Positions 46,424 through 53,592 are shown, counted from the stretch's first letter. The stretch: DNA of 61,254 nt from CAZOOK01 sp964581385 (GCA_964581385.1 CAZOOK010000032.1:1-61254); one strand, 5' to 3'. A program made the numbers and translations. The notes: generated by a model from the sequence alone, not told the origin.

Positions 46424-47626
46424 TCAACAAAATGAGAGCATGCGCGACACAATGGCGTGGTCGCCGTCCTTGTCGACGAAGAAACGCGACCACCGCGCGT
46501 CGCCGAGCGTCGCGAGAACGGCTCTGACGACCGCGGCGTAGCGGCTCACGACGAGGAACGAACACGTTTCTTCGCGCAACACGACGCGTCCGAACACGGA
46601 CACGCCCACGATGTCCATCGTCAAGCCCGGCCCTGTGGTCGCAAGAAGTAGTTGCTTTCCTGTGTCGTTGCCTACTATTTTGAACAAATCGTCGTCGAAC
46701 GCGTACGCCGCCAAACGGCCTCTTGGACAGTACATGACGTGTCCGGCGATCGACGGAACGAAGTTGTTGCTCGCACCTCCGATGTAGGTCAAGGACATGG
46801 CGTCGGGGTCGTCGACCGAACTCACAGCAAACAACCTTGTTCCGCCGCGACACAGCTGGACGAGTACACGCCGACCGGAATCCACAAACGTCACACGTTC
46901 GAGAAGTTCGCTGTGGATTGTTGGAATGAGCACGTGCTTGCAGCGCCCGTCTCGTGCGACAAACACCATTTTGGTGCAAAACCTCTCGTTCCAGCAACAC
47001 ACCGTGAACGCGCACGCGTGCCATCCAGGTCTGTGGTCGTACGCGATGAGATTCGCGCTCGCCGACGTCATCGTACCTTCCTCGAATGACTCAACGACGT
47101 GCGGTGTCCACGCGTCTAGACCATGCGTGGACATGTGCACAAACTGATGATGTCCATTGGCGAGGATGAGGTTGTAGAACGATTCTCCATCGGCGCTGAA
47201 TGCAAACGTCAACGACGTTCGTGCCGAACTGGAATGAACGTACGACGCCGCGTGAACGTCCGCAATGCTCACGACCTCGCTCCACACAGCACGCCCGTCT
47301 GCGGCGGCGGTGGGCAATCTCTGCCTCAAATTGAGCGCGACGAATCGACCGTTGGACGAAACGGCTGCGTTGTCGAGCTTCACACTTCGTCCATCTTCGC
47401 CAGTGAACGTCGCGTTGTACACCGCGCGCATATTTGGAAGCGTAAACACCCGAATGGTTCGTGTGTTCGGGTAGGGGTGCTTGTGAAAGCCAATGAGCGC
47501 GATGTACGCTCCGTTCGCGCTGACGGCCGCGTGTGCTTCGCGCACATCGAACATGGAGAGCCGAATTGGTTCGTTGCCGATTGCATCCGTCATGGACACG
47601 ACGCCGACTGGGACGGACGCCGACAT
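46424..47626 (-). CDS. Beta-propeller family protein G (400 aa)
   Basis: The start is the ATG at 47626 (MSASVPVGVVSMTDAIGN). Propeller-like strands include AAVSANGAYIALIGFHKH, AAVSSNGRFVALNLRQ and TFAFSADGESFYNL. It ends with RYAAVVRAVLATLGDARW, then DKDGDHAIVSRMLSFC, the shared C-terminal signature. It converges on the giant surface protein with an 18-bp gap. A perfect 12-bp inverted repeat lies in its upstream region. Confidence 0.85.
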   Translation of the reverse strand: MSASVPVGVVSMTDAIGNEPIRLSMFDVREAHAAVSANGAYIALIGFHKHPYPNTRTIRVFTLPNMRAVYNATFTGEDGRSVKLDNAAVSSNGRFVALNLRQRLPTAAADGRAVWSEVVSIADVHAASYVHSSSARTSLTFAFSADGESFYNLILANGHHQFVHMSTHGLDAWTPHVVESFEEGTMTSASANLIAYDHRPGWHACAFTVCCWNERFCTKMVFVARDGRCKHVLIPTIHSELLERVTFVDSGRRVLVQLCRGGTRLFAVSSVDDPDAMSLTYIGGASNNFVPSIAGHVMYCPRGRLAAYAFDDDLFKIVGNDTGKQLLLATTGPGLTMDIVGVSVFGRVVLREETCSFLVVSRYAAVVRAVLATLGDARWSRFFVDKDGDHAIVSRMLSFC

Positions 47627-47654
47627 GGATGGAGAGATGATGAACGAGAGCGAT

Positions 47655-47684
47655 GTTGCGTTGTGACTTTGTTCACAACGCAAC
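47655..47684. promoter_or_regulatory. Perfect 12-bp inverted repeat in divergent promoter
   Basis: GTTGCGTTGTGA at 47655-47666 and TCACAACGCAAC at 47673-47684 are perfect reverse complements with a 6-base loop. They lie midway between the divergent genes starting at 47626 and 47714. Each arm holds the ACAACGCAAC element, so the two arms would present the element to both genes. Confidence 0.65.
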
Positions 47685-47713
47685 ACACTTATTAAAACAT
47701 CGACGTGTGCGCG

Positions 47714-48349
47714 ATGCTCGTTCCGTTGCGCGGCGCAGAGGGTGGTGGAATGCGTCAGCGCGCGCACAGCGCCGACGGTGAGTACGACGAATCAAAGAGC
47801 GAGCACGTTTTGAGCGCCGAAGAGCGAAGCAACGTGCTCGGTGCTCAGTGGGCGTGGGCGTGCAACTCTCTGTGGGGGTTGTTCTCTGCGACGCTGCTGT
47901 TCGTTCTGACGGCGTTCATGTACGTGGTGATCTCGCTCGCCGAGCGCGTCGCGACCGACAACGAGTGGCTCGGCGTGTGCATCCTGACTGGGAACGCGGG
48001 CGGGTTGCGCGGCATCGCACAGGCCGCGTGCGTGTTCATGTGCATGACGCTCTCGGCGTGGATCGTGCACGTCGTGTCGTTCGCTCGACACGCGAACGCG
48101 CGCGACCAGGTCGTGGCGGCCAAGGCGCTCGTGAGCCTCGGAGTTCACGCCGACGACGCGCGCGCGTTTGTCGAGCGCCTCGACGCGCGCACGGCCATTG
48201 CGGTCGCGCACGCGTCGATTCCGTCGCGCGTCGTTCAAGAAGAAACGACGACGCCGTACGCGCTCGTCGTCGAGGTGCTGGGGTGTGTGCGATCGGTCGC
48301 GTGTTGGACCAAGACCCGCGATGCGCGGACGCGCGCGTTTTCTGTTTGA
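47714..48349 (+). CDS. Two-helix membrane protein (211 aa)
   Basis: The start is the ATG at 47714 (MLVPLRGAEGGG); a second ATG 12 codons in (MRQRAHSAD) is possible. Two hydrophobic helices are present, about residues 52-77 (WGLFSATLLFVLTAFMYVVI) and 98-122 (CVFMCMTLSAWIVHVVSF), with a short loop between them and a helical cytosolic tail of about 85 residues. No signal peptide. Family unknown; probably an envelope or organelle membrane protein. Confidence 0.8.
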   Translation: MLVPLRGAEGGGMRQRAHSADGEYDESKSEHVLSAEERSNVLGAQWAWACNSLWGLFSATLLFVLTAFMYVVISLAERVATDNEWLGVCILTGNAGGLRGIAQAACVFMCMTLSAWIVHVVSFARHANARDQVVAAKALVSLGVHADDARAFVERLDARTAIAVAHASIPSRVVQEETTTPYALVVEVLGCVRSVACWTKTRDARTRAFSV

Positions 48350-48351
48350 TT

Positions 48352-48375
48352 GGATGCAAACCTAATTGTGCATCC
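48352..48375. terminator. Hairpin between convergent genes
   Basis: GGATGCA at 48352-48358 pairs perfectly with TGCATCC at 48369-48375 around a 10-base loop. It starts 3 bases after one stop codon and spans the other gene's stop, so it would terminate or mark both transcripts. Confidence 0.55.
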
Positions 48376-48970
48376 CGCCGTTCGCCCCGCCTTCAAACTC
48401 GGCCTTGGCGCGCTTGATGTACGTGCGCACGCCGCGAACGAACCGCTCGGCCTTGTTGCGCTGGATGGCCAATTCGTGCATAATCACGGCCTTTTCGTTG
48501 TCGATTCTGGCGCGCCACGCCTCGGACGTGCCGCACTCTCTGTGAAGCTCGGGAGTATCGTGAAAGAGCAGTTTGGACGAGTCCGACGCAACAAGGAGCA
48601 CGTGCACCGCCGAATAGTCGTGGTGCGTCTTCGCCACGACGTCGCGCGCGTTCTTGATCGTCGTGTGCATCCAGTCGATCTTTTTGCCGATGTTGACGTT
48701 GTACGTGTCGACGAGAGCGGGCAGGTTCTTGACGTCGTCCAAAATCTCCGACACCGCCGCGATGTGAGCAATGCTGAGCTGAATGTCCTCGCACCAGCGA
48801 ATGGCCGGGAAACACGACGTTGCAAACGCGACGTTCGTGGACGTGTCAAAATCAAACACGACGTTCGCGCACGCTTCGATCCTGGCGAGTTCGGCGTCGA
48901 CGACGCTCTGAACGTTTTGCGCCCACCACTCGACACACTTCTCCTTCGTCGCGCGCGCGTAGTCGTCCAT
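48362..48970 (-). CDS. Hypothetical helical protein (202 aa)
   Basis: The start is the ATG at 48970 (MDDYARATKEKCVEWW). Soluble, charged and helical throughout, with heptad-like stretches (ISVVDAELARIEAC-type near residue 25, IQRNKAERFVRGVRTYIKRAK near the end). No membrane segment or signal peptide. Upstream is an A-run (TTGAAAAAAACACAACTCAAC) that combines the A-tract and the ACAACTCAAC element. Family unknown. Confidence 0.75.
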   Translation of the reverse strand: MDDYARATKEKCVEWWAQNVQSVVDAELARIEACANVVFDFDTSTNVAFATSCFPAIRWCEDIQLSIAHIAAVSEILDDVKNLPALVDTYNVNIGKKIDWMHTTIKNARDVVAKTHHDYSAVHVLLVASDSSKLLFHDTPELHRECGTSEAWRARIDNEKAVIMHELAIQRNKAERFVRGVRTYIKRAKAEFEGGANGGMHN

Positions 48971-49006
48971 TCGTGTCGTGCCGTGTTAAGTTGAGTTGTG
49001 TTTTTT

Positions 49007-49276
49007 TCAAGACTCGCCCGACACTGCGACGGCGAACGGAAAGGCGTCGCGTTTTGTGTCGGCTGCGACTGCGACTGCGACTGCAACTGGCGTGGGCGGC
49101 GCGCTCGGCCGTTTTTCCTTGCGCGTCAATCGCCGCCCGTAAACCGGAGGTCGCAGTTGAATGTACTCCGTGTAAAACGCGGGCCGCCAATGATGAATGT
49201 ACTCATCCATGTAAAACATGGCCAGCAGCTCAATGTACGGTTTGTCCCAGAGAAGTGTGTGGTCGTCGGTCGTCAT
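49007..49276 (-). CDS. Small protein, possible relative of the next two genes (89 aa)
   Basis: The start is the ATG at 49276 (MTTDDHTLLWDKPYIELL). The folded-looking half is aromatic-rich (MFYMDEYIHHWRPAFYTEY); the rest is an Ala/Val dipeptide tail. LWDKPYIELLAMFY resembles FLDEPYLSMAVAHH and VLDEPYASIADAH of the two small genes just upstream, so the three may be diverged members of one family. It is 9 bp from its same-strand neighbour. Confidence 0.6.
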   Translation of the reverse strand: MTTDDHTLLWDKPYIELLAMFYMDEYIHHWRPAFYTEYIQLRPPVYGRRLTRKEKRPSAPPTPVAVAVAVAADTKRDAFPFAVAVSGES

Positions 49277-49285
49277 CGAGTGTGG

Positions 49286-49552
49286 TCAACGCCTCGACCG
49301 ACGCGGACGCGGGCGCGGCTTGACGAGCGCGGCGATTGTCTTGCGCCTGAATTCTTTCGCGTGGTGAGCAACGGCCATACTCAGGTACGGTTCGTCGAGG
49401 AACATTCGACCGTCTACGAAACGGATTGGCACGCGACCGTTGTTGAACGGGGCGTACCAAATGCCGTGAAAGAACTGCATGCGCGGAGGCGCAGGTTGCA
49501 CCTGCTCCACCGCCTCGTCGTCGCTCCACGCGGCGGTGAGCGCCGTCGCCAT
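49286..49552 (-). CDS. Small tandem paralog 1 (88 aa)
   Basis: The start is the ATG at 49552 (MATALTAAWSDDEAV). Clear paralog of the next gene: both have AAWSDDEAV, then a Pro-rich spacer, then PPRM/PQRM, WYA/WYG, a PF-NG-P core, LDEPY, and the basic end RPRPRRSRR. The conserved core is about 45 residues and aromatic-rich. The basic C-terminus could bind nucleic acid or be a nuclear signal. Function unknown. Confidence 0.72.
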   Translation of the reverse strand: MATALTAAWSDDEAVEQVQPAPPRMQFFHGIWYAPFNNGRVPIRFVDGRMFLDEPYLSMAVAHHAKEFRRKTIAALVKPRPRPRRSRR

Positions 49553-49563
49553 CAAGGTAGAAT

Positions 49564-49581
49564 GTTGCGTTGCGTTGTGAC
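49564..49581 (-). promoter_or_regulatory. ACAACGCAAC element upstream of the 88-aa gene
   Basis: On the minus strand GTCACAACGCAACGCAAC lies 12-29 bases before the ATG at 49552. It matches the elements before the genes at 47626, 49919 and 31201. Confidence 0.5.
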
Positions 49582-49610
49582 TTCGTCATCGAGGATGAAT
49601 TGGAGTGCGG

Positions 49611-49919
49611 TCAACGCCTCGACCGACGCGGACGTGGACGCGACTTGACGAGCGCTGAAACTGTGGTCTGCCGGACGTGCGCATCGGCGATGCTCGCGTA
49701 CGGCTCGTCGAGGACGACGTTTCCGTTGACCATTCTCCCTGGAGCGCCGCCGTTCTGAAACGGTTCGCCGTACCACGTGACGTAGTAAAACGGCATGCGT
49801 TGAGGCGGAAACGGAGGCGGAGGCGCAGGTGCAGGCACAGGCGCAGGCGGCATGGGCACCACCGCCTCGTCGTCGCTCCACGCGGCGGTCGCGTCAGGAA
49901 GCACCGTCGCCGTCGCCAT
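49611..49919 (-). CDS. Small tandem paralog 2 (102 aa)
   Basis: The start is the ATG at 49919 (MATATVLPDATAAWSDDE). Same order of motifs as the 88-aa gene, with a longer Pro/Ala spacer (PAPVPAPAPPPPFPP). The ends of the two genes share near-identical DNA (GTCAACGCCTCGACCGACGC), which supports a recent tandem duplication. It is divergent from propeller H across 83 bp. Function unknown. Confidence 0.72.
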   Translation of the reverse strand: MATATVLPDATAAWSDDEAVVPMPPAPVPAPAPPPPFPPQRMPFYYVTWYGEPFQNGGAPGRMVNGNVVLDEPYASIADAHVRQTTVSALVKSRPRPRRSRR

Positions 49920-49930
49920 CGAAGTGGAGT

Positions 49931-49953
49931 GTTGCGTCGCGTTGAGTTGTGAC
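49931..49953 (-). promoter_or_regulatory. ACAACTCAAC element upstream of the 102-aa gene
   Basis: On the minus strand GTCACAACTCAACGCGACG lies 12-34 bases before the ATG at 49919, a variant of the same upstream element. Confidence 0.45.
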
Positions 49954-50002
49954 ACAAGCGTATGTTTGTGAGCACGACGCACAGAACAAAACAAACATCG
50001 AA

Positions 50003-51130
50003 ATGGAGCACCTTCGCCACGTCGAGACGATTGCGAGCATCGACGAGAACGTGTCGTACGCCGCGTTTGTTCGTAACGGGTCGCGCGTTGTGTTGTTTGC
50101 GCCGAAATTCGGCGTCGCCGTGTTTTCCGTTCCAGATGGCCGCTTTGTGGGTGGGAGAGAGTCTGACTCCGACGAGTTTAAGGACGCCGTTGTGGCGCCG
50201 CAAGGCGACAAAATACTCATTGATCGTCACCTACTCTCCGTGCCAGGCTTTGAACCTTTACATCCGACACGAGCGAGAGTGTCGCATGAAACCTTCGGAA
50301 TCTATTTCTTCTCTCCAAGTGGGCAACACTACGTGCGTATCGAAAGAGGTCAAGAAGCACAAATTCTTGTGACGGGCGTCAGCGCATCTGCTGAGCCCAA
50401 CGTTGCCTCTATCGACGTTGCGCCTCTGCTGGCACCTTACGACTCTTTCTATGCCGCGTGCTTTTCACATGATGGAACGAAATTGTTCGTCATGGTGGAG
50501 AACAGAACCATCGCAATGTTGGACACGACGCATTCATCAGCTGCGTCCTGGACACTTTCACGTCTCATTGACCCAGACAGAGAATTTCGGGAGTTGGTCT
50601 TTGACCGCATACATGACATGCAAATATCAGGCAACAGCCAGATTTTGTGTCTCGTATACACACATGTGAACGACAACAGAAGACGTCTTCACGCAGCGCG
50701 CGTGCATTACTTGGATGCGTCGCGTGATTCGTTCGATTTCAACTTCGATTTTGGTCGTCAGACAAGTACGCTGTCGTACGTACATACGGTGAGCATGTGC
50801 CTCGCGTACAAAGGAACGCATCTCGCAATTGCGGCAAACAGAGGAAAAGAGGAAGAAAGCGCTATTCACATCTTTGATACCAAAAATGGAAACCTTTTTG
50901 CGTCGGTGCGCACACGTGTTCATGTGCGAGCATTGACATTCTCGCGCGACGCGAGTTTTTTGTACTTTGTCACGGCGCGCGGAACCGTCAAGCGGTGGGC
51001 GCTCAACGGCGAGTTTCAGTCCGCGCTCTTCGCCGCGCTCAGAGCTCCCGCATTCGACAACTTCATCGCGAGAGGAGGCACAGACGCGTTGCACAAAACC
51101 GCTGGATTTTTCGGCGGTGTTCCGCGGTGA
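50003..51130 (+). CDS. WD40-like beta-propeller protein H (375 aa)
   Basis: The start is the ATG at 50003 (MEHLRHVETIASIDEN), after an A-rich leader (AACAAAACAAACATCGAA). Blades such as YAAFVRNGSRVVLFAP, ACFSHDGTKLFVMVENR and LTFSRDASFLYFVTARG are visible. The ending is a degenerate family signature (ALFAALRAPAFDNF, then RGGTDALHKTAGFFGG). It is most like protein E at 31236. The gene is A/T-richer than its neighbours. It is the only family member on the plus strand. Confidence 0.85.
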   Translation: MEHLRHVETIASIDENVSYAAFVRNGSRVVLFAPKFGVAVFSVPDGRFVGGRESDSDEFKDAVVAPQGDKILIDRHLLSVPGFEPLHPTRARVSHETFGIYFFSPSGQHYVRIERGQEAQILVTGVSASAEPNVASIDVAPLLAPYDSFYAACFSHDGTKLFVMVENRTIAMLDTTHSSAASWTLSRLIDPDREFRELVFDRIHDMQISGNSQILCLVYTHVNDNRRRLHAARVHYLDASRDSFDFNFDFGRQTSTLSYVHTVSMCLAYKGTHLAIAANRGKEEESAIHIFDTKNGNLFASVRTRVHVRALTFSRDASFLYFVTARGTVKRWALNGEFQSALFAALRAPAFDNFIARGGTDALHKTAGFFGGVPR

Positions 51131-51170
51131 GTAAATTTGCATTCACACTCGTTTTTCGTCTCGCATCACG

Positions 51171-51566
51171 ATGCGCGTTCACGCTCTTTTTGTCGCTCTT
51201 GCGCTCGCTCTTGCGCTCGCGCTGTGCGTCGTCGACGCGAGTGCGCGCAAGACGAGCAGTCCGACGCGTCACCACCGTCGCACGTCGTCGCCGACGCCCG
51301 CGCCGACGATCGTTCAAACCGAGTACGAGGTCGTCGTCGGGATCACCAACGCGCCGACGCCCGGTCCGACGTCGGCGCCGTTTTCAACGCCGATCCCCAC
51401 GCTTGCGCCCACGCCGTTTCCAGTCGAGCGCGTCGTCACCGAGCGCCCGACTCTTTTGCGCCGCGTGTGCGGAAAGCTGTGCAAGCGCCTTCCAGGAACG
51501 CGCAAGGGGTGCCGCCTCGACGGGTGCGAGTGCGTGCTGCGCCACTCGACGTGCCGCGTTCTTTGA
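51171..51566 (+). CDS. Secreted Pro/Thr-rich, Cys-rich small protein (131 aa)
   Basis: The ATG at 51171 gives a strong signal peptide (MRVHALFVALALALALALC). A Pro/Thr/Ser stalk with APT-type repeats follows (residues 28-82, for example TPGPTSAPFSTPIPTLAPTP). The last 40 residues hold a compact six-Cys group, from CGKLCKRLPGTRKGC to CRLDGCECVLRHSTC, probably a small disulfide-knotted domain. No membrane anchor, so it is either secreted or held by a partner. The stalk style matches the 1218-aa surface protein. Confidence 0.82.
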   Translation: MRVHALFVALALALALALCVVDASARKTSSPTRHHRRTSSPTPAPTIVQTEYEVVVGITNAPTPGPTSAPFSTPIPTLAPTPFPVERVVTERPTLLRRVCGKLCKRLPGTRKGCRLDGCECVLRHSTCRVL

Positions 51567-51576
51567 ATCTTTTTTT

Positions 51577-52116
51577 TCACCACACACCAGGGCGCAACCA
51601 CACAGACGCAAACTCCGTTCGGAGTTTTTTCGTTGCGTCGTCCGCGCGCTTCGCCGCCTCGTTTGCGTGCATACTCGCTTCCTCCACTTTCTTGCGTTTT
51701 TCGGCAAGTACCGAGAGCCAGCACCATTCGGCATTGTCGCTCTCAGAGTTTCCGACGCGCACCCACTCTTCGAATGCCTTGCGAAACTCAACCGCGCGTT
51801 GAATGCACTCGCTGCGCACAGAACTGAGCTCGTTGTGCAGAGTTTTTTCCTCCTTGGAGAGAATGTCGCGCGCTTGCTTGAACGCGCGCGCCTTGATCAT
51901 CGCAAACGGGTTCGTGCCGCTCTTCGCAAGTTCCAACGCGGCGATGCAGTCTTCTGCCACTTGCACGTCTTGCGCGACTTCGTCTTCGCCTAGCGGGCGC
52001 ATCAAATAAACCGAGAACGGCGTGCCTTTGAGACACTTGATGTGAAGCCGCTGCATGTCGATGATGTGGTCGATCCACGCGTTGGGGTCGGGTGTGGGAG
52101 TCGGAGTCGTCGACAT
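51577..52116 (-). CDS. Helical tandem paralog 1 (179 aa)
   Basis: The start is the ATG at 52116 (MSTTPTPTPDPNAW). It shares with the next gene NAWIDHIIDM, CLK-FSVYLMRPL, ELA-GTNPFA-KARAFK and the exact end SVWLRPGVW. The middle is a long charged helix, probably coiled-coil. Soluble, no known family. The start is preceded by CACGTCAATCAGAGCGAG, one of four matching upstream elements in this cluster. Confidence 0.78.
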   Translation of the reverse strand: MSTTPTPTPDPNAWIDHIIDMQRLHIKCLKGTPFSVYLMRPLGEDEVAQDVQVAEDCIAALELAKSGTNPFAMIKARAFKQARDILSKEEKTLHNELSSVRSECIQRAVEFRKAFEEWVRVGNSESDNAEWCWLSVLAEKRKKVEEASMHANEAAKRADDATKKLRTEFASVWLRPGVW

Positions 52117-52144
52117 CTCGCTCTGATTGACGTGTGCTTCTTCC

Positions 52145-52798
52145 TCACCACACACCCGGACGCAACCACACAGACGCAAACTGCGTTCGGAGCTTCGTCT
52201 TTGCGTCTTCGACGCGGTCTGATTCGTTGTGTTCGCGCTGATGCGCAACGTCGTAGTTCTTGTGCTTCTCGTCGAGTCGCGAGCGCAAGCGCTCTTGGTC
52301 TTGGGCGCTGACAAAGTCTTTGTCGCGGTTCCACTGCTCTGACGCCTCGCGAAACTCCATTTTGCATCGCACACACTCTCGGCGCACAGCGCTGAGTTGG
52401 TTGTTGAGAGCGTCCTCCTCCTTGGCGAGAGAGTCGAGCGCGTCTTTGAACGCGCGCGCCTTGGTCGTCGCAAACGGGTTCGTACCGGTCCGCGCGAGTT
52501 CGAGTGTCGCGATGCACGCTTCCTCCATGCGCACGTGTTGCACGCGTTCGTCCGAACTGAGCGGGCGCATCAAGTATACCGAAAACGACGTGGCCTTGAG
52601 ACACGTGATGTGAAACTGACGCATGTCGATGATGTGGTCGATCCACGCGTTCGAGTCGGACGTCGGCGCCGGCGCCGGTCCCGACGCGAGCGCGGCTGAG
52701 CAGTGGCGCGCGACGTAGTTGCCGACCGACGCGGCAACCTCGCCCTCGCCAATCGCAAACTCCATCTTGATGCCGCGTTTCGTGGTCGGTGTCGACAT
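52145..52798 (-). CDS. Helical tandem paralog 2 (217 aa)
   Basis: The start is the ATG at 52798 (MSTPTTKRGIKMEFA). It has an extra 45-residue N-terminal segment compared with the 179-aa copy, then the same NAWIDHIIDM core, helical middle and SVWLRPGVW end. The two copies are separated by 28 bp and their 3' ends are near-identical in DNA. Upstream are CACGAATCGGAGCGAG and a (GT)n run at about 52811-52833. Function unknown. Confidence 0.78.
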   Translation of the reverse strand: MSTPTTKRGIKMEFAIGEGEVAASVGNYVARHCSAALASGPAPAPTSDSNAWIDHIIDMRQFHITCLKATSFSVYLMRPLSSDERVQHVRMEEACIATLELARTGTNPFATTKARAFKDALDSLAKEEDALNNQLSAVRRECVRCKMEFREASEQWNRDKDFVSAQDQERLRSRLDEKHKNYDVAHQREHNESDRVEDAKTKLRTQFASVWLRPGVW

Positions 52799-52833
52799 CT
52801 CGCTCCGATTCGTGTGTGTGTGTGTGTGTGTGT

Positions 52834-52977
52834 TCAATGCCGACGCACGCGCTCACGCGTCGCAAAGTACGCTAGAAACGCAGCGTCAAGCAGCCACCCA
52901 TTTTCAAATTCCAATCTCACCGCCCGGCGCCTCGTTGCAAAAAGCGCGTCTGGTTTGCGCGTGAGAGTCGTCGACAT
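52834..52977 (-). CDS. Small ORF (47 aa)
   Basis: A 47-codon frame from the ATG at 52977 (MSTTLTRKPDALFATRRR) ending in a short hydrophobic patch (WLLDAAFLAYFATRE). Supported mainly by the same start-proximal element that precedes the genes on both sides and by filling an otherwise empty gap. It could be a remnant of a longer gene. Confidence 0.4.
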   Translation of the reverse strand: MSTTLTRKPDALFATRRRAVRLEFENGWLLDAAFLAYFATRERVRRH

Positions 52978-53008
52978 CGCGCGCTCCGATTCACGTGTGA
53001 CGACTCGC

Positions 53009-53296
53009 TCACTCACAAGGTACAACATCGGCCGTCTTTGTCGCGCCGATGCTGTCGATTCGGCTCGCGACTGTGCACACCCCCACTATTCCTGAGATGA
53101 ACCAGATGCTCAGCCAAAGCGCAGCCCACCATACATTGTAACCGGGTTGCAGGTAGCAAACCGCCCCGCCGGTAGTGGTGTCCGCCCGATCAAAGAACGC
53201 GCTCACCATAATGAGACCACACACCCACGTCATGAAGATCCACCCCGCCAATCTGCGCAGGGCGTTGGCCTCGTGTTGCAGATCAACGGTGTCCAT
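53009..53296 (-). CDS. Two-helix small membrane protein (95 aa)
   Basis: The start is the ATG at 53296 (MDTVDLQHEANALRRL). Two hydrophobic helices, about residues 19-34 (GWIFMTWVCGLIMVSAFF) and 55-80 (WWAALWLSIWFISGIVGV), with a short loop containing one Cys and one Tyr. Hairpin topology with both ends on the same side. Family unknown; probably an envelope or host membrane protein. Confidence 0.68.
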   Translation of the reverse strand: MDTVDLQHEANALRRLAGWIFMTWVCGLIMVSAFFDRADTTTGGAVCYLQPGYNVWWAALWLSIWFISGIVGVCTVASRIDSIGATKTADVVPCE

Positions 53297-53343
53297 CGCG
53301 CGCTCTGATTCACGTGTGACGACGCGCTCGCTCGCTCGCTCGC

Positions 53344-53592
53344 TCACTCGGTCTTCGTCGCCATGCGCGCGCGCATCGCCTCGTCGCGCATGAACTCGCT
53401 GCGCCGCACAAACGCGACGACGATGAGCAGCGCGCCGGCGAGACGCACCGACAACACGCGTCCCATCGCGAGCATGAGCAGACCAATCACGAGCAGCAAC
53501 GACACTTGCAGCATCGCCAACCCGAGACGGTTCAGCTGCCCGCCGCGCCGGTCGTGCTCGAGCTCGGGCTCGGGCTCGTGCTCGGACGACAT
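53344..53592 (-). CDS. Small membrane protein overlapping the next gene (82 aa)
   Basis: The start is the ATG at 53592 (MSSEHEPEPELEHDRRGG). An acidic head is followed by two hydrophobic stretches (MLQVSLLLVIGLLMLAM and VRLAGALLIVVAFV) and a basic tail. Its first 61 bases overlap the 3' end of the 321-aa gene in another frame on the same strand. The hydrophobic helices make it a better coding candidate than chance. Confidence 0.62.
   Translation of the reverse strand: MSSEHEPEPELEHDRRGGQLNRLGLAMLQVSLLLVIGLLMLAMGRVLSVRLAGALLIVVAFVRRSEFMRDEAMRARMATKTE

Larger units (their letters stand above)
52116..53330 (-). promoter_or_regulatory. Four copies of a start-proximal element in consecutive genes
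   Basis: Directly before the ATGs at 52116, 52798, 52977 and 53296 the minus strand reads CACGTCAATCAGAGCGAG, CACGAATCGGAGCGAG with GT run, CACGTGAATCGGAGCGCGCG and CACGTGAATCAGAGCGCGCG. The shared core is AATCRGAGCG, always 3-5 bases from ATG. The last two copies share about 35 bp. It is probably a promoter or leader that spread by duplication. Confidence 0.55.

Noticed and set aside
47705..47713. Earlier start for the 211-aa membrane protein
   Set aside because: The codon at 47705 is GTG; ATG follows three codons later at 47714.
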